From Enterobacter hormaechei subsp. hoffmannii (lineage in GTDB: Bacteria; Pseudomonadota; Gammaproteobacteria; Enterobacterales; Enterobacteriaceae), in NCBI RefSeq assembly GCF_001729745.1, contig NZ_CP017186.1:3100001-3164000 (forward strand): a stretch of 64,000 nucleotides of DNA. Reading direction: 5' to 3'. The translations under genes and the position numbers were made by a program. The notes beneath the pieces were generated by a model. It saw only the letters and a program-made list of their open reading frames with translations. It was not told the DNA's origin and searched no databases. The stretch's first letter is position 1. Every line of letters begins with the position of its first letter. Positions 1 through 10,010 of this stretch are shown in pieces.

Positions 1-231
1 CAGGACGACCATCAGGTGGACATTCAGGTCATTCGTTGGCAGTGCGGATAACGCGCCCGCCACGAACAGCAGTGAATCTCCCGGCAGGAACGGCGTAACC
101 ACAAGGCCGGTTTCACAGAACAGAATGAGGAACAGAATGGCGTATACCCAGACGCCGTACTGCGCGACCAGCTCCGCCAGGTGAACATCAATGTGCAGGA
201 TGAAATCAATCAGAAAACGTATTACGTCCAT
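1..231 (-). CDS. dedA: DedA family inner-membrane protein (partial, N-terminal part)
   Basis: The first 77 codons of a DedA protein read leftwards from an ATG at 231 and run off the window edge. The start [20 protein letters not shown] and the segment [19 protein letters not shown] are typical of E. coli DedA, a polytopic inner-membrane protein of about 219 residues. DedA proteins support membrane potential and envelope integrity, and some are undecaprenyl-phosphate or lipid flippases; the substrate of this one cannot be read from the sequence. It lies just downstream of truA on the same strand, as in the E. coli truA-dedA arrangement. Family assignment is secure; the C-terminal part cannot be assessed. 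Confidence 0.93.
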   Translation of the reverse strand, partial: MDVIRFLIDFILHIDVHLAELVAQYGVWVYAILFLILFCETGLVVTPFLPGDSLLFVAGALSALPTNDLNVHLMVVL

Positions 232-259
232 ATTGTCTAAGCCCTAATTGCGCCTTTGT

Positions 260-1072
260 TTAGTCCGCTAAAAACAGCGGGCCCATTGGCGGTTTTGGCA
301 GGTCGAACCGGTCCGGATAATCCACCGAAACCAGATACAGACCTTCCGCTTTCGCCGTTGCTGCCGCAAGCGTTCTGTCCTTCGCTGCCAGCAGTTCTGC
401 AATCCAGCTCTCCGGCTGGTGTCCGGCGCCCACTTCCATCAGGCTGCCTACAATATTCCGCACCATATGATGTACAAAGGCATTGGCTTTGATATCCACC
501 ACCACATACGCGCCATAACGACTGACGTTAATGTGCATGACGTTACGCCACGGCGTACGGGACTGACACTGCACCGCACGAAACGACGTAAAATCATTCT
601 CTCCAATCAGACACTGCGCCGCACGCTGCATACGTTCTGCATCCAGCGGTTCATAAAAATGCGTCACGCCCTGGCTTAACACCGCCGGGCGCAGGCGCTG
701 GTTGTAGATGACATAACGGTAGCGCCGCGCCGTCGCGCTGAAACGCGCGTGAAAATCATCCGGCACAGCTTTCACCCAACGCACGGCAATGTCACCAGGC
801 AAATTCGCATTTACACCCAGCGTCCAGGCCGCGTCTTTGCGCACGGCGGTGGTGTCAAAATGCACTACCTGTCCCGTGCCGTGAACGCCGGCATCGGTGC
901 GGCCCGCACAGAAGACGCTTATCGGTTCATTCGCCACCTGAGAGAGCGCTTTCTCCAGCTTCTCCTGGACGCTGCGCACCTCATTCTGCCGCTGCCAGCC
1001 ATAGTATTTACTGCCATCGTATTCAATGCCGAGGGCAATTCTGTGGACCGGCTTTTGTTCCACATCTGACAT
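260..1072 (-). CDS. truA: tRNA pseudouridine(38-40) synthase TruA
   Basis: TruA converts uridines 38-40 of the anticodon arm of many tRNAs to pseudouridine in the cytoplasm. The 270-residue protein matches the usual length. The catalytic motif [18 protein letters not shown] is present with the nucleophilic aspartate at D60. The first ATG (1072) shares its terminal base with the stop region of usg upstream, so the two genes are almost certainly cotranscribed in the usg-truA-dedA order known from the E. coli hisT operon. Nothing is missing or unusual. Confidence 0.97.
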   Translation of the reverse strand: MSDVEQKPVHRIALGIEYDGSKYYGWQRQNEVRSVQEKLEKALSQVANEPISVFCAGRTDAGVHGTGQVVHFDTTAVRKDAAWTLGVNANLPGDIAVRWVKAVPDDFHARFSATARRYRYVIYNQRLRPAVLSQGVTHFYEPLDAERMQRAAQCLIGENDFTSFRAVQCQSRTPWRNVMHINVSRYGAYVVVDIKANAFVHHMVRNIVGSLMEVGAGHQPESWIAELLAAKDRTLAAATAKAEGLYLVSVDYPDRFDLPKPPMGPLFLAD

Positions 1073-2085
1073 CAGTACAGATACTCCTGCACCAGTTTTT
1101 CCGCGATTTTGACCGCCATCAGCGCGCCGCCAAAACGCACGTTGTCGGCAACGGACCAGAACTGCACCTGCTCAGGCATACCGTAATCGTTACGCACGCA
1201 GCCCACAGAGAGATGCGCGCTGCCGGTAGCGTCGCCCACCTGCGTCGGGAATTCACTCTCTTCGGACAGGACAAGGTCCTCTCCGCGGCCAAACGCGTCG
1301 CGGGCTTCTTCAGCCGCCAGCGGACGCAGGGCTTCAAACCCGACCATCTGCGCGTGGCCGTAAAAGACCGGAGACTGCACGACGTTCGCGGAGATCATCA
1401 GACCGTCATCCTGCAGAATTTTGCGTGCTTCATCGACGATACGACGCTCTTCCCGCACCGAACCTTCACGATCCGGCAGCAGCGGCAGCATGTTGAACGC
1501 CAGCTGGCGGCCAAAGAAATCATCTTCGTCGATCGGGATACCGTTCAGCAGCTTCGCGCTCTGCCCTGCCAGTGCGTCTACGGCTTTTTTGCCGTTAGCG
1601 GAGGCTGACAGCAGGCTGGTCACGGAAATACGCGACAGGCCACCGTCGTCGATCAGCGGCTTCAGCGCGGTCAGCAGCTGGCTGGTGAGGCTGTTCGGTA
1701 CTGCAATGATATTGCGGTTGCGGTAGTCAGCCAGCACAAACGGGTTGACGTCCGGCACCACCAGCGGCACATCCGGCTCCAGGGAGAACAGGCCGCTCAG
1801 GTCGATCACCAGACAGCCTGAATTGGTCGCTTCTTCAATGTAGGATGCCGTGGCTTCCGCACCTGCGGCAAAAAACGCCAGCTGAGCCTGTGTCCAGTCA
1901 AACGCGGCGGCATCCTGCACCATCACGGATTTCCCGCCGAAACGCAGATGTTCTCCTGCGCTGTCGGTACGCGCCAGCGCGTAAATGTCGCCCACCGGGA
2001 ACTGACGCTCAGCAAGGGTTTCAAGCAGGGCTTCGCCCACGGCGCCAGTGGCACCCAAAATGGCAATGTTCCAGCCTTCAGACAT
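1072..2085 (-). CDS. usg: Usg, aspartate-semialdehyde dehydrogenase homologue lacking the catalytic cysteine
   Basis: A 337-residue protein of the aspartate-semialdehyde dehydrogenase family with an N-terminal NADP-binding motif ([17 protein letters not shown]) and the family's dimerisation domain. Where true Asd enzymes carry the active-site cysteine, this protein reads [10 protein letters not shown] with serine at about S132, so ordinary dehydrogenase activity is unlikely. That matches what is known of E. coli Usg, a protein of unknown function encoded upstream of truA. The gene sits between pdxB and truA, separated from pdxB by a hairpin terminator, and touches the truA start. It could be a structural paralogue or have another acyl-phosphate-related role; I cannot tell which. 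Confidence 0.93.
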   Translation of the reverse strand: MSEGWNIAILGATGAVGEALLETLAERQFPVGDIYALARTDSAGEHLRFGGKSVMVQDAAAFDWTQAQLAFFAAGAEATASYIEEATNSGCLVIDLSGLFSLEPDVPLVVPDVNPFVLADYRNRNIIAVPNSLTSQLLTALKPLIDDGGLSRISVTSLLSASANGKKAVDALAGQSAKLLNGIPIDEDDFFGRQLAFNMLPLLPDREGSVREERRIVDEARKILQDDGLMISANVVQSPVFYGHAQMVGFEALRPLAAEEARDAFGRGEDLVLSEESEFPTQVGDATGSAHLSVGCVRNDYGMPEQVQFWSVADNVRFGGALMAVKIAEKLVQEYLY

Positions 2086-2104
2086 GGTGGTTTACTCCAG
2101 AAAT

Positions 2105-2140
2105 AAAAAAGCGTCCCTGCCGGAATATCCGACAGGGAGC
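2105..2140 (-). terminator. Rho-independent terminator after pdxB
   Basis: A GC-rich hairpin (arms around CCCTG-CCGG and CCG-ACAGGG, loop AATAT) is followed on the minus strand by six T residues. It lies between the pdxB stop and the usg start. It may be leaky, since E. coli transcribes pdxB, usg and truA in part together. Confidence 0.75.
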
Positions 2141-2152
2141 ATTAAGAAGACA

Positions 2153-3289
2153 TTAACGTGCCGGGTGGTGAACGGCGTTAAATCCCAGCTGATGCAACAG
2201 CGCCGCCGCGGGGGCGTCATCGCACATCACATACAGGGAGGACCACTCGCGGCGCTCAAGGTAATTTTTGCGCAGCTTGTCAAACTCACCCGGAATACCC
2301 GCCACTTTACGCAGCAGCGCGTCATCGCGGCGCACATCATACACCAAATGCACCAGTCTTTTCAGCGTTGCCTCATCCAGCGGTCCATGAAGGGTAATGC
2401 GACCAAATTCCGGGGCGGGCAGCAGCGTATCCAGCGCGACCTGCTGCGGATGGCCGATAAAGGCGCTGTAAGCCTCAAACACCTGGGTTGTGCCACGCGC
2501 TTTGCCTTCAAGGGTATAACCCGCGATATGCGCGGTACCCACGTCCACCTTATTCAGCAATGCGACGTTGAGATCCGGCTCTGGCTCCCAGACGTCCAGT
2601 ACGACGCTAAGATCTTGTCCCTCGTCGAGACATGTCAGCAGCGCCGCGTTATCCACCACCGGTCCCCGGCAGGCATTTATCAGAATAGTGCCAGCCTTCA
2701 GACGGCGGATCAGCTTTTCGTCGGCCAGGTGCAGAGTCTTGTACGGCCCTTCTTTAAAGAGCGGCGTATGGAAGGTGATGACGTCGCACTCGTCGACCAG
2801 CTCATCCAGCGTGCGGAAATCGCCCTCATCGCCGTTATCCTTACGCGGCGGATCGCACAGCAGAGTGCGGATGCCCCAGGCTTCCAGACGCTTTTGCAGA
2901 CGTCCGCCCACGTTGCCCACACCCACAATCCCGACGGTGCGGTCTTTCAGCGCAAAACCATCGCGCTCGGCCAGCATCAATAGCGAGGAGAATACATATT
3001 CCACGACGGCAATGGCGTTACAGCCTGGTGCCGCGGAAAAACCAATCCCCGCCTGCTTAAGCCACTGGTCATCCACATGATCGGTCCCGGCCGTTGCCGT
3101 CCCGACAAATTTAACCCCTTTGCCGGTGAGCAGCGCCTCATTTACTTTGGTCACCGAGCGCACCATCAGTGCGTCTGCATCGTCCAGTTCGCTGACCGGA
3201 ATCGGGCGACCAGGAACAGCCTTAACCTCACCCAGGCGGCTGAACAGCTCACGGGCGTAAGGCATATTTTCATCAACGAGGATTTTCAC
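2153..3289 (-). CDS. pdxB: erythronate-4-phosphate dehydrogenase
   Basis: PdxB oxidises 4-phospho-D-erythronate, the second step of the deoxyxylulose-5-phosphate-independent branch of pyridoxal-5'-phosphate synthesis. The 378-residue protein shows the D-2-hydroxyacid dehydrogenase layout: a substrate-binding region, the Rossmann motif [12 protein letters not shown] near residues 120-131, and the catalytic triad R208 ([10 protein letters not shown]), E237 (WEPEPD) and H254 (TAHIAGYT), followed by the C-terminal dimerisation domain specific to PdxB. It is divergent from flk and upstream of usg. Length and start agree with E. coli PdxB. Confidence 0.97.
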   Translation of the reverse strand: MKILVDENMPYARELFSRLGEVKAVPGRPIPVSELDDADALMVRSVTKVNEALLTGKGVKFVGTATAGTDHVDDQWLKQAGIGFSAAPGCNAIAVVEYVFSSLLMLAERDGFALKDRTVGIVGVGNVGGRLQKRLEAWGIRTLLCDPPRKDNGDEGDFRTLDELVDECDVITFHTPLFKEGPYKTLHLADEKLIRRLKAGTILINACRGPVVDNAALLTCLDEGQDLSVVLDVWEPEPDLNVALLNKVDVGTAHIAGYTLEGKARGTTQVFEAYSAFIGHPQQVALDTLLPAPEFGRITLHGPLDEATLKRLVHLVYDVRRDDALLRKVAGIPGEFDKLRKNYLERREWSSLYVMCDDAPAAALLHQLGFNAVHHPAR

Positions 3290-3400
3290 GTCTGAGTACC
3301 TGTTTGAGAGGAAGTAAACCTGCCAAGTGTGCCATAATCTCGCCGCCGGGCATATATCTCCGCCCGGTTACGCAGAGTTTGACTTTAAGGATTTTTGACG

Positions 3401-4405
3401 ATGCAGCCCATTTCAGGTACGCCTCCGCGCCCTCCGGGTGAAGGCCCCGTAACGCCCAACACGCCAGGCGAACAACCGCTCTCCACGCAGCAACGCACCG
3501 TACTGGAGCGTCTTATCACGCGTCTTATTGCGTTGACCTCACAGCAAAACGCAGAGGTATGGGCCGGCGTTAAGCACGATTTGGGCGTCAGAAACGATGC
3601 GCCGCTACAGTCGCGCCATTTCCCTGCCGCCGAACAAAACCTGAACCAGCGTCTTACCAGCGCACAGCAGCAACATACTACCCGCCAGATTATCTCGCAG
3701 CTGACCGAGCTGTTGGGCCAGGGGAATAATCGTCAGGCGGTGAGTGATTTTATCCGTCAGCAATACGGTCATACCGCCCTGAGCCAGCTTTCGCCGGAAC
3801 AGCTGAAAACCGTGTTGACCCTGCTGCAAAGCAATCAGCTTTCTATCCCGCAGCCGCAACAGCGCCCGTCTACAGAGCGGCCATTACAGCCTGCGGAGCA
3901 TAATACGCTCAAGCAGATGGTCACTAAGCTGGCTGCCGCCACCGGCGAACCGACAAAGCTTATCTGGCAATCCATGCTGGAACTTTCCGGTGTGAAAGCG
4001 GGCGAGATGATCCCGGCAAAACAGTTTACCCATCTGGTCACCTGGCTCCAGGCGCGTCAGACGCTCAGCACCCAGAGCGCTCCGACCCTGCACAGCGTAC
4101 AGGCGGCACTGAAACAACCGCTGGAACCGCACGAGTTCGATATGATCCGGGATTACGCCCAGCAGAGCTGGCAGGCGACACCGCAAACCGTGCTGACCAC
4201 CGCGCAGGTACAGGATTTACTGAATCAGATCTTCGTTCGCCGCGCCGAGCGGGAAGGCGGCGTGCCGGAGGTAAGAAACATTCAGCCGATCTACAACCCG
4301 CTGTTTGCCCCCGTTGTTGACACGTTCAAGACGCTTTCTGCCCGTCCGGGATTGATGTTTATCGCGTTGCTGATTGCGCTGGCGATTTTCTGGCTGGTTG
4401 CTTAA
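3401..4405 (+). CDS. flk: flagellar regulator Flk
   Basis: A 334-residue protein with a proline- and glutamine-rich N-terminus (MQPISGTPPRPPGEGPVTPN), a long helical middle and a single C-terminal membrane anchor (roughly residues 314-333, GLMFIALLIALAIFWLVA). This is the build of Flk, an inner-membrane protein that in Salmonella couples P- and L-ring assembly to the switch in flagellar export specificity and to FlgM secretion. The ATG at 3401 is chosen over an in-frame TTG six bases upstream because an AAGG Shine-Dalgarno sits at 3387-3390. It is divergent from pdxB, as in E. coli. Confidence 0.93.
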   Translation: MQPISGTPPRPPGEGPVTPNTPGEQPLSTQQRTVLERLITRLIALTSQQNAEVWAGVKHDLGVRNDAPLQSRHFPAAEQNLNQRLTSAQQQHTTRQIISQLTELLGQGNNRQAVSDFIRQQYGHTALSQLSPEQLKTVLTLLQSNQLSIPQPQQRPSTERPLQPAEHNTLKQMVTKLAAATGEPTKLIWQSMLELSGVKAGEMIPAKQFTHLVTWLQARQTLSTQSAPTLHSVQAALKQPLEPHEFDMIRDYAQQSWQATPQTVLTTAQVQDLLNQIFVRRAEREGGVPEVRNIQPIYNPLFAPVVDTFKTLSARPGLMFIALLIALAIFWLVA

Positions 4406-4407
4406 AA

Positions 4408-4486
4408 CTGCCGGGTAGCGGCTACGCCTTACCCGGCCTACGGTTCGCGCGGTTGTAGGCCAGGTAAGCGGAGCGCCACCGGGCAA
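4408..4486. repeat. Paired REP elements (BIME) between flk and yfcJ
   Basis: Two REP-type palindromic units face each other between the convergent genes flk and yfcJ. The first is about 4410-4440 (GCCGGGTAGCGGC to TTACCCGGCCTACG). The second is about 4454-4486 (TTGTAGGCCAGGTAAGCG to GCCACCGGGC). The arrangement matches the bacterial interspersed mosaic elements of enterobacteria, extragenic structures that can stabilise or terminate transcripts and bind gyrase or IHF. Confidence 0.85.
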
Positions 4487-4489
4487 AAA

Positions 4490-5668
4490 CTACGACCTGC
4501 GAAACGCCACCAGCGTCACCACAATCCCCACTACCGCTGACACCGCACCGGCGAGAAATACGGAAGGATAGCCAAACGACGTTGCAAGCAGCCCCGCCAG
4601 CGGCCCGGTGATGCCGTAAGAGATATCCTGAAACGCCGCATAGCCGCCCAGCGCCGTGCCGCGCACCTGCGGAGCCACGCGCTTCACCACTTCAACGCCA
4701 AGCGCCGGGAAGATCAGCGAGCAGCCGCAGCCGGTTAACGCCGCACCCAGCAGCGCAACGGATGCGGACGGAGCCTGCCAGAGCAGTACCAGACCCACGG
4801 TCTCAATGACAAGTGACACCACGGCCACCTTCACGCCGCCAAAGCGATCCGGCATCCAGCCAAACAGCACGCGCATCAATACAAACGCGCCGCCAAAGGC
4901 CGTCAGCGTAAAGCCCGCCATCGCCCAGCCGCGGCTCATGAAATAGAGGGAGACAAAGGTACCAATAACCGCGAAGCCCACCCCCTGAAGCGCCAGCCCA
5001 AGCCCCGGCTGCCAGATTTGCCCCACCACGCTCAACAGCGAAGGACGCTCGCCTTTATGGGCGGGCACCTTACGCACCGAACCGTTAAACGCCCACGCCA
5101 GCAGCGGCAATACCATGGTGGTGCCTGCCAGCGCCGCAAAACCAAACTGGCTGTGGATCAGCAGCCCCAGCGGTGCGCCTGCCGCCAGCGCGCCGTAAAT
5201 CGCCATTCCGTTCCAGGACATCACTTTTCCGGAACGCGCAGGTCCCACCAGCCCCATACCCCAGGTCAGGGTGCCGGTCAGCAGCTGGCTTTCGCCAAAG
5301 CCGAGGATCAGGCGCCCTGCCACCAGCAGCGCGAATTTATACGCTGCATCTATCGGCAACAGCGCCGCCAGCAGCCAGGCTCCCCCCGCCAGTCCGCAGG
5401 CAAACATGCCCTGCAACGCCGAGCGTTTTGCGCCGTGCTGATCCGCCAGGCGACCGGCGTAGCCCCGGGTTAATACCGTCGCTAAAAACTGAATGCCCAC
5501 CGCAATACCGACCATGGTGTTGCCATAGCCCAGCTCCTGGTGAACGAACAAGGGGATCACCGGCAGCGGCAGGCCAACGGTCATGTAGGTCAGAAACACC
5601 GCAAAGGCGATGCGGAAAAGGGAAAGGTTCCCGGAAGGAGCGCTCTTCTCAGGGGTAACAGCCTTCAT
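4490..5668 (-). CDS. yfcJ: MFS transporter YfcJ
   Basis: A 392-residue major facilitator superfamily protein with about 12 predicted membrane segments and a conserved DRFGG-type loop motif (WMPDRFGG) between the halves. It matches the E. coli YfcJ/YhhS group of uncharacterised exporters; YhhS has been linked to arabinose or glyphosate efflux, but the natural substrate of YfcJ is unknown. Its stop faces flk across a REP pair. Upstream, a terminator separates it from fabB, so it is probably transcribed alone. Confidence 0.9.
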   Translation of the reverse strand: MKAVTPEKSAPSGNLSLFRIAFAVFLTYMTVGLPLPVIPLFVHQELGYGNTMVGIAVGIQFLATVLTRGYAGRLADQHGAKRSALQGMFACGLAGGAWLLAALLPIDAAYKFALLVAGRLILGFGESQLLTGTLTWGMGLVGPARSGKVMSWNGMAIYGALAAGAPLGLLIHSQFGFAALAGTTMVLPLLAWAFNGSVRKVPAHKGERPSLLSVVGQIWQPGLGLALQGVGFAVIGTFVSLYFMSRGWAMAGFTLTAFGGAFVLMRVLFGWMPDRFGGVKVAVVSLVIETVGLVLLWQAPSASVALLGAALTGCGCSLIFPALGVEVVKRVAPQVRGTALGGYAAFQDISYGITGPLAGLLATSFGYPSVFLAGAVSAVVGIVVTLVAFRRS

Positions 5669-5689
5669 GCATAACTCCGTGTTCAGGCA

Positions 5690-5717
5690 TAAAAAAAGGG
5701 AGCCGCGTGGCTCCCTT
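5690..5717 (-). terminator. fabB: Rho-independent terminator after fabB
   Basis: A perfect hairpin with arms AAGGGAGCC and GGCTCCCTT and loop ACGC is followed on the minus strand by a run of seven T residues. It lies just downstream of the fabB stop and before yfcJ. Confidence 0.9.
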
Positions 5718-5736
5718 CTACTATATCTTCAAACGC

Positions 5737-6954
5737 TTACGCTTTCAGCTTACGCATCACCAGCGTGGCGTTGGTGCCGCCGAAACCGAAGCTGTTGGAC
5801 ATAACGGTCGTCAGCTCACGTTCGGTGGTTTCGGTCACGATGTTCAGGCCTGCCGCCTGCTCGTCCATCTCGTCGATGTTGATGCTTGGCGCGATAAAAC
5901 CGTTTTCCAGCATCAGCAGAGAGTAGATCGCTTCCTGCACACCCGCCGCACCCAGAGAGTGACCGGTCATGGCTTTGGTTGCAGAGATAGCCGGACTGTT
6001 GTCGCCGAACACTTCACGGATCGCACCCAGCTCTTTCACGTCGCCTACCGGCGTTGAGGTGCCGTGAGAGTTCAGGTAGTCGATTGGGGTATCAACGCCG
6101 TGCATCGCCATCTTCATGCAGCGCACCGCGCCTTCGCCGGATGGGGCAACCATGTCAGCGCCGTCAGACGTTGCGCCGTAGCCCACGATCTCAGCGTAGA
6201 TGTGCGCGCCACGCGCCAGCGCGTGTTCCAGCTCTTCAACCACAACCATACCGCCGCCGCCAGCGATAACAAAACCGTCGCGGTGTGCATCATAGGTACG
6301 GGATGCTTTGTCTGGCGTTTCGTTGTATTTGGTGGACAGTGCGCCCATCGCGTCGAACTCACAGGCCATTTCCCAGCCCAGCTCTTCGCCGCCGCCAGCA
6401 AATACGATGTCCTGTTTGCCCAGCTGGATCTGCTCAACCGCATTACCGATACAGTGTGCGGAGGTCGCACATGCGGAGCTGATGGAGTAGTTCACACCGT
6501 GGATTTTGAACGGCGTTGCCAGGCACGCGGAAACCGCTGAACCCATGGCTTTGGTCACAACATATGGACCGACCGCTTTCAGGCCGCGCGGGCTGCGCAT
6601 GGCGTCAGCACCGAACACCTGAGCTTTAGAGGAACCGCCGGAGCCTGCAATCAGGCCCACGCGTGGGTTGTTCTGGTAAGCGTCTTCGCTCAGACCAGAA
6701 TCCTTGATCGCTTCCTGCATGGAAAGATAGGCGTAGATAGAGGCATCGTTCATGAAACGAACCACTTTACGGTCAATTAAACCGGTGGTATCCAGTTTAA
6801 CGTTACCCCATACGTGGCTACGCATTCCAGAATCTTTAAACTCTTCAGAGAAAGTGATCCCGGAGCGTCCTTCACGCAGAGATGCCAGGACTTCCTGCTG
6901 GTTATTACCGATGCTGGAAACGATGCCCAGGCCAGTAATCACTGCACGTTTCAT
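5737..6954 (-). CDS. fabB: beta-ketoacyl-ACP synthase I
   Basis: FabB condenses malonyl-ACP with acyl-ACP, and in gamma-proteobacteria it is needed for elongation of the cis-3-decenoyl intermediate in unsaturated fatty acid synthesis. The 405-residue protein has the nucleophilic cysteine in [12 protein letters not shown] (C162) and the two catalytic histidines in [11 protein letters not shown] and [10 protein letters not shown] (about H297 and H332). One residue is missing relative to E. coli in the GSGGSSKAQ loop, which explains the shift by one. Upstream lie a FabR palindrome and an adjoining FadR-like site. The gene is monocistronic, ended by a hairpin terminator. Confidence 0.98.
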   Translation of the reverse strand: MKRAVITGLGIVSSIGNNQQEVLASLREGRSGITFSEEFKDSGMRSHVWGNVKLDTTGLIDRKVVRFMNDASIYAYLSMQEAIKDSGLSEDAYQNNPRVGLIAGSGGSSKAQVFGADAMRSPRGLKAVGPYVVTKAMGSAVSACLATPFKIHGVNYSISSACATSAHCIGNAVEQIQLGKQDIVFAGGGEELGWEMACEFDAMGALSTKYNETPDKASRTYDAHRDGFVIAGGGGMVVVEELEHALARGAHIYAEIVGYGATSDGADMVAPSGEGAVRCMKMAMHGVDTPIDYLNSHGTSTPVGDVKELGAIREVFGDNSPAISATKAMTGHSLGAAGVQEAIYSLLMLENGFIAPSINIDEMDEQAAGLNIVTETTERELTTVMSNSFGFGGTNATLVMRKLKA

Positions 6955-7001
6955 TCAATACCTCTGTAAGTCGCACTATAAAAAGTTTCGAGTCGCACAA
7001 T

Positions 7002-7019
7002 AGCGTACACTTGTACGCC
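7002..7019. promoter_or_regulatory. fabB: FabR operator in the fabB promoter
   Basis: AGCGTACACTTGTACGCC is an 18-base near-perfect palindrome about 50 bases upstream of the fabB start. It fits the FabR box known from fabA and fabB of E. coli. FabR represses fabB in response to the ratio of unsaturated to saturated acyl thioesters. Function is inferred from the match. Confidence 0.82.
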
Positions 7020-7036
7020 GAACAAGTCCGATCAGC
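7020..7036 (-). promoter_or_regulatory. fabB: FadR site upstream of fabB
   Basis: On the minus strand the sequence reads CTGATCGGACTTGTTC, which resembles the FadR activator site known upstream of E. coli fabB. It directly abuts the FabR palindrome, giving the activator-upstream, repressor-downstream layout of this promoter. Inferred from similarity only. Confidence 0.72.
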
Positions 7037-7112
7037 GATTTTCTGTGGAAATTTGCACCGATGGGCTCACATCGCTAAGATCGTGCCACTGCCTGTCGGA
7101 CGAGTAACTTAC

Positions 7113-9110
7113 GTGAAACAAAACGCCATACAACCTGCCAACCTAGAATTCAACGCTGAGGGTACACCTGTTTCCCGAGATTTTGATGACGTCTACTTTT
7201 CTAATGATAACGGACTGGAAGAGACGCGCTATGTCTTCCTCGAAGGAAATCATCTCAGCACCCGCTTCCCTGAGCATCCGCGCAGCCTGTTTGTCGTCGC
7301 GGAGAGCGGTTTCGGCACCGGGCTGAATTTTTTGACCCTCTGGCAGGCCTTCGACCAGTTTCGCGCTGCACACCCCGAGGCTACCTTACAAAGATTACAT
7401 TTCATCAGTTTCGAAAAATTTCCGCTTACCGCACACGATCTGCGGCTTGCCCATCAGCGCTGGCCGGAGCTTGCCCACTGGGCGGAACAGCTTCAGGCCC
7501 AGTGGCCACCGGCTATCGGCGGCTGTCATCGTCTGATTCTGGACGACGGACGCGTCACGCTCGACCTGTGGCTTGGCGACATTAACGACCTGACCGATAA
7601 GCTCGATGACTCAATGCATCAGAAAGTGGACGCCTGGTTCCTGGACGGTTTTGCGCCCGCCAAAAACCCTGACATGTGGAGTCCGCACCTGTTCAGCGCA
7701 ATGGCACGTCTGGCACGCCCGGGCGCGACGCTTGCCACCTTCACCTCGGCGGGCTTTGTCCGCCGTGGGTTGCAGGAGGCGGGGTTTACCATGCGGAAAA
7801 CCAAAGGCTTTGGCCGCAAACGCGACATGCTGGTGGGGGTGATGGAGCAGGATCTGGCGATCCCGGCACAGGCACCCTGGTTTGCTCGCCGCCCCAGTGC
7901 GTCGCGTGAGGTCGCCATTGTGGGCGGAGGTATTGCCAGCGCCCTGCTCTCACTGGCGCTGCTGCACCGTGGCTGGCAGGTGACGCTCTACTGCGCTGAC
8001 GAGGCACCGGCGATGGGTGCATCAGGCAACCGTCAGGGCGCGCTTTATCCCTTATTAAGTTCACACGATCCCGCACTGTTCCAGTTCTTCCCGGCTGCGT
8101 TTACGTTTGCTCGTCGCCTTTACGATAGCCTGCCGGTTGCGTTCGACCACGACTGGTGCGGTGTGACGCAGTTGGGCTGGGATGAGAAGAGCCAACAGAA
8201 AATCACCCAAATGTTGTCGCTGGGGCTGCCGGAAACCATCGCCCATGCCGTGACGGCTCAGCAGGTTGCTGAGACCGCTGGCGTCGACACCGGCTGCGGC
8301 GGAATTCAGTATCCACTCGGCGGCTGGCTGTGTCCGGCTGAACTGACTTCTGCGGCGATAGCCCTCGGGCAGTCGCGTGGGTTGACAGTGCATTATGCCC
8401 ACAAGGTTCAATCGCTAAGTCGCACTGCGCACTGGGAACTGCGTTTTGCTGACGGCAAAGCGTCGCAGCATGCCAGCGTTGTACTGGCCAACGGACATCA
8501 CATCACTCAGTTTACCCAGACAGCGTCATTGCCGGTTTATCCAGTCGGCGGCCAGGTAAGCCATATCCCGACCGCGCCCGAACTGAGCAAACTGCGTCAG
8601 GTGCTGTGTTACGACGGCTACGCGACGCCGCAAAATCCGTCCAACGGCCATCACTGCATCGGTGCCAGCTATCATCGCGGTGAAACAGATATGCAGTACA
8701 GCGAAGCGGATCAGCAGCAAAACCGCCAGCGCCTGCTCGACTGTTTCCCGAATGCGTCGTGGGCGAAAGAGGTTGATGTCAGTGAGGGTCAGGCGCGCTG
8801 CGGCGTACGCTGCGCGACCCGCGATCACCTGCCGATGGCGGGAAACGTGCCGGACTATGACGCCACGCTTGAAGTCTATCAGGATCTTGCAGACAACAAA
8901 GAAACGGCGGTAAGTGCGCCCGTTTATCCGGAACTGTTTATGTTGGGTGGCTTAGGCTCGCGGGGATTATGCTCCGCGCCATTGCTGGCTGAAGTGCTAG
9001 CCGCGCAAATGAGCGATGAGCCGGTTCCGCTGGACAGGGTTACGCTCGCGGGGCTTAATCCGAACCGACTGTGGGTGCGGAAATTGCTGAAGGGGAAAAG
9101 GGTTAAGTAG
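7113..9110 (+). CDS. mnmC: bifunctional tRNA mnm5s2U-methyltransferase / FAD-dependent oxidoreductase MnmC
   Basis: MnmC finishes the wobble modification mnm5s2U34 of tRNA-Lys, -Glu and -Gln. Its C-terminal FAD domain removes the carboxymethyl group of cmnm5s2U, and the N-terminal domain methylates the product with SAM. The protein shows the N-terminal SAM fold ([14 protein letters not shown], then [15 protein letters not shown]) and the FAD motif [13 protein letters not shown] at about residue 268. The GTG at 7113 ([13 protein letters not shown]) is chosen because it gives 665 residues, close to E. coli MnmC at 668; the reading frame stays open upstream to an ATG at 7011, but that region holds fabB control sites. 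It is divergent from fabB. Confidence 0.95.
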   Translation: MKQNAIQPANLEFNAEGTPVSRDFDDVYFSNDNGLEETRYVFLEGNHLSTRFPEHPRSLFVVAESGFGTGLNFLTLWQAFDQFRAAHPEATLQRLHFISFEKFPLTAHDLRLAHQRWPELAHWAEQLQAQWPPAIGGCHRLILDDGRVTLDLWLGDINDLTDKLDDSMHQKVDAWFLDGFAPAKNPDMWSPHLFSAMARLARPGATLATFTSAGFVRRGLQEAGFTMRKTKGFGRKRDMLVGVMEQDLAIPAQAPWFARRPSASREVAIVGGGIASALLSLALLHRGWQVTLYCADEAPAMGASGNRQGALYPLLSSHDPALFQFFPAAFTFARRLYDSLPVAFDHDWCGVTQLGWDEKSQQKITQMLSLGLPETIAHAVTAQQVAETAGVDTGCGGIQYPLGGWLCPAELTSAAIALGQSRGLTVHYAHKVQSLSRTAHWELRFADGKASQHASVVLANGHHITQFTQTASLPVYPVGGQVSHIPTAPELSKLRQVLCYDGYATPQNPSNGHHCIGASYHRGETDMQYSEADQQQNRQRLLDCFPNASWAKEVDVSEGQARCGVRCATRDHLPMAGNVPDYDATLEVYQDLADNKETAVSAPVYPELFMLGGLGSRGLCSAPLLAEVLAAQMSDEPVPLDRVTLAGLNPNRLWVRKLLKGKRVK

Positions 9111-9112
9111 GG

Positions 9113-9160
9113 TGCGGTCTGGTGTCCTCACCCTGGCCCTCTCCCCAAAAGGGAGAGGGA
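9113..9160 (-). repeat. Interspersed palindromic repeat, copy 1
   Basis: A hairpin with arms CCCTCTCCC and GGGAGAGGG (loop of about 5) has a flank that reads on the minus strand GGGTGAGGACACCAGACCGC. The same flank and hairpin recur in opposite orientation at 18809-18853, and a shortened core lies at 28716-28737. It sits between the convergent mnmC and yfcL and may also terminate transcription. Confidence 0.8.
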
Positions 9161-9175
9161 AGAGAAGGCGGCAAC

Positions 9176-9451
9176 TTAGCGTTTAGCCTGCTGGAACAAA
9201 TTGTCCCACATGCCCAGCACTAAAGACTGGTCGCGTGGAGACAGTTCCCCGGCCAGAATGGCTTTTTCAAGGCTGCGAGTAACTTCCGCGTGAACGGCGT
9301 CGGCAGAGTGATCGTCCCCTGCTTCCAGCGCGGCTACCGCCAGCGTCAGGTGACCACGCAGATAACCGCTGGCGAACAGCTCATCATCGCTGGCGTGTTC
9401 CACCATGTCATCAATTAACGCCAGAATGCGTGATTCAAATTCTGCGATCAT
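9176..9451 (-). CDS. yfcL: YfcL family protein
   Basis: A 91-residue acidic, helical protein ([20 protein letters not shown]) matching E. coli YfcL, a conserved enterobacterial protein of unknown function. There is no signal peptide or membrane segment, so it is probably cytoplasmic. It is the last gene of a leftward run epmC-yfcL, with a 13-base gap between them, which suggests cotranscription with the EF-P hydroxylase gene. A function cannot be given. Confidence 0.9.
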   Translation of the reverse strand: MIAEFESRILALIDDMVEHASDDELFASGYLRGHLTLAVAALEAGDDHSADAVHAEVTRSLEKAILAGELSPRDQSLVLGMWDNLFQQAKR

Positions 9452-9464
9452 CTTCTTTCCTCTG

Positions 9465-10010
9465 TTATAAATCTTCCGGCCACGGGAAGCATTCCGCCGT
9501 GATCTCCGGCGTATGGTAATAATTTTGTAAAGCCTCGATCAGGCGTGCCGGACGTTCCGGGATGCCTTTCTCAAGATATTCCATCACCTGCGCATGCACG
9601 CGGCGCTGGAAGACGATACGGTCTGGCTCGAAGTCGCCTTCAAGGTTGTCACAGCTGACGTTGAACGGGAAACCCGCCGCCACGCAGAACAGCCACTCCA
9701 GCGCCTGCGGTTTCACCTCCACATCTTCGAACTGCCCCTGGGTGGCGGCGTCGCGCCCGTCCGGGCAGTACCAGTAACCAAAGTCCACCAGCTCGCGACG
9801 CGCTTTCCCCGCGATGCACCAGTGCGAAATCTCGTGCAAACCGCTGGCGTAAAAGCCGTGGGCAAAGACGATGCGGTTGTATGAAACCTGGTCATCAGCA
9901 GGAAGATAGATCGGTTCGTCGTCGCCTTTAATCAGACGGGTATTAAAATCATCAGCAAAACAGCTGTCGAAGATCTCAATCAGCTGTTCGTATTTATGCG
10001 TACTGTTCAT
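9465..10010 (-). CDS. epmC: elongation factor P hydroxylase EpmC
   Basis: EpmC hydroxylates the beta-lysylated lysine of elongation factor P, the last step of that modification pathway after EpmB and EpmA. The 181-residue protein contains the metal-binding motif GLHEISHW with H59, E60 and H63, the hallmark of the family. Its start codon overlaps the stop region of yfcA by one base, so yfcA-epmC-yfcL form a compact leftward unit. Length and sequence agree with E. coli YfcM/EpmC. Confidence 0.94.
   Translation of the reverse strand: MNSTHKYEQLIEIFDSCFADDFNTRLIKGDDEPIYLPADDQVSYNRIVFAHGFYASGLHEISHWCIAGKARRELVDFGYWYCPDGRDAATQGQFEDVEVKPQALEWLFCVAAGFPFNVSCDNLEGDFEPDRIVFQRRVHAQVMEYLEKGIPERPARLIEALQNYYHTPEITAECFPWPEDL

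Noticed and set aside
7011-7112. N-terminal extension of MnmC from an upstream ATG
   Set aside because: The 34 extra codons cover the FabR/FadR sites and have no counterpart in known MnmC; the GTG at 7113 gives the family length.
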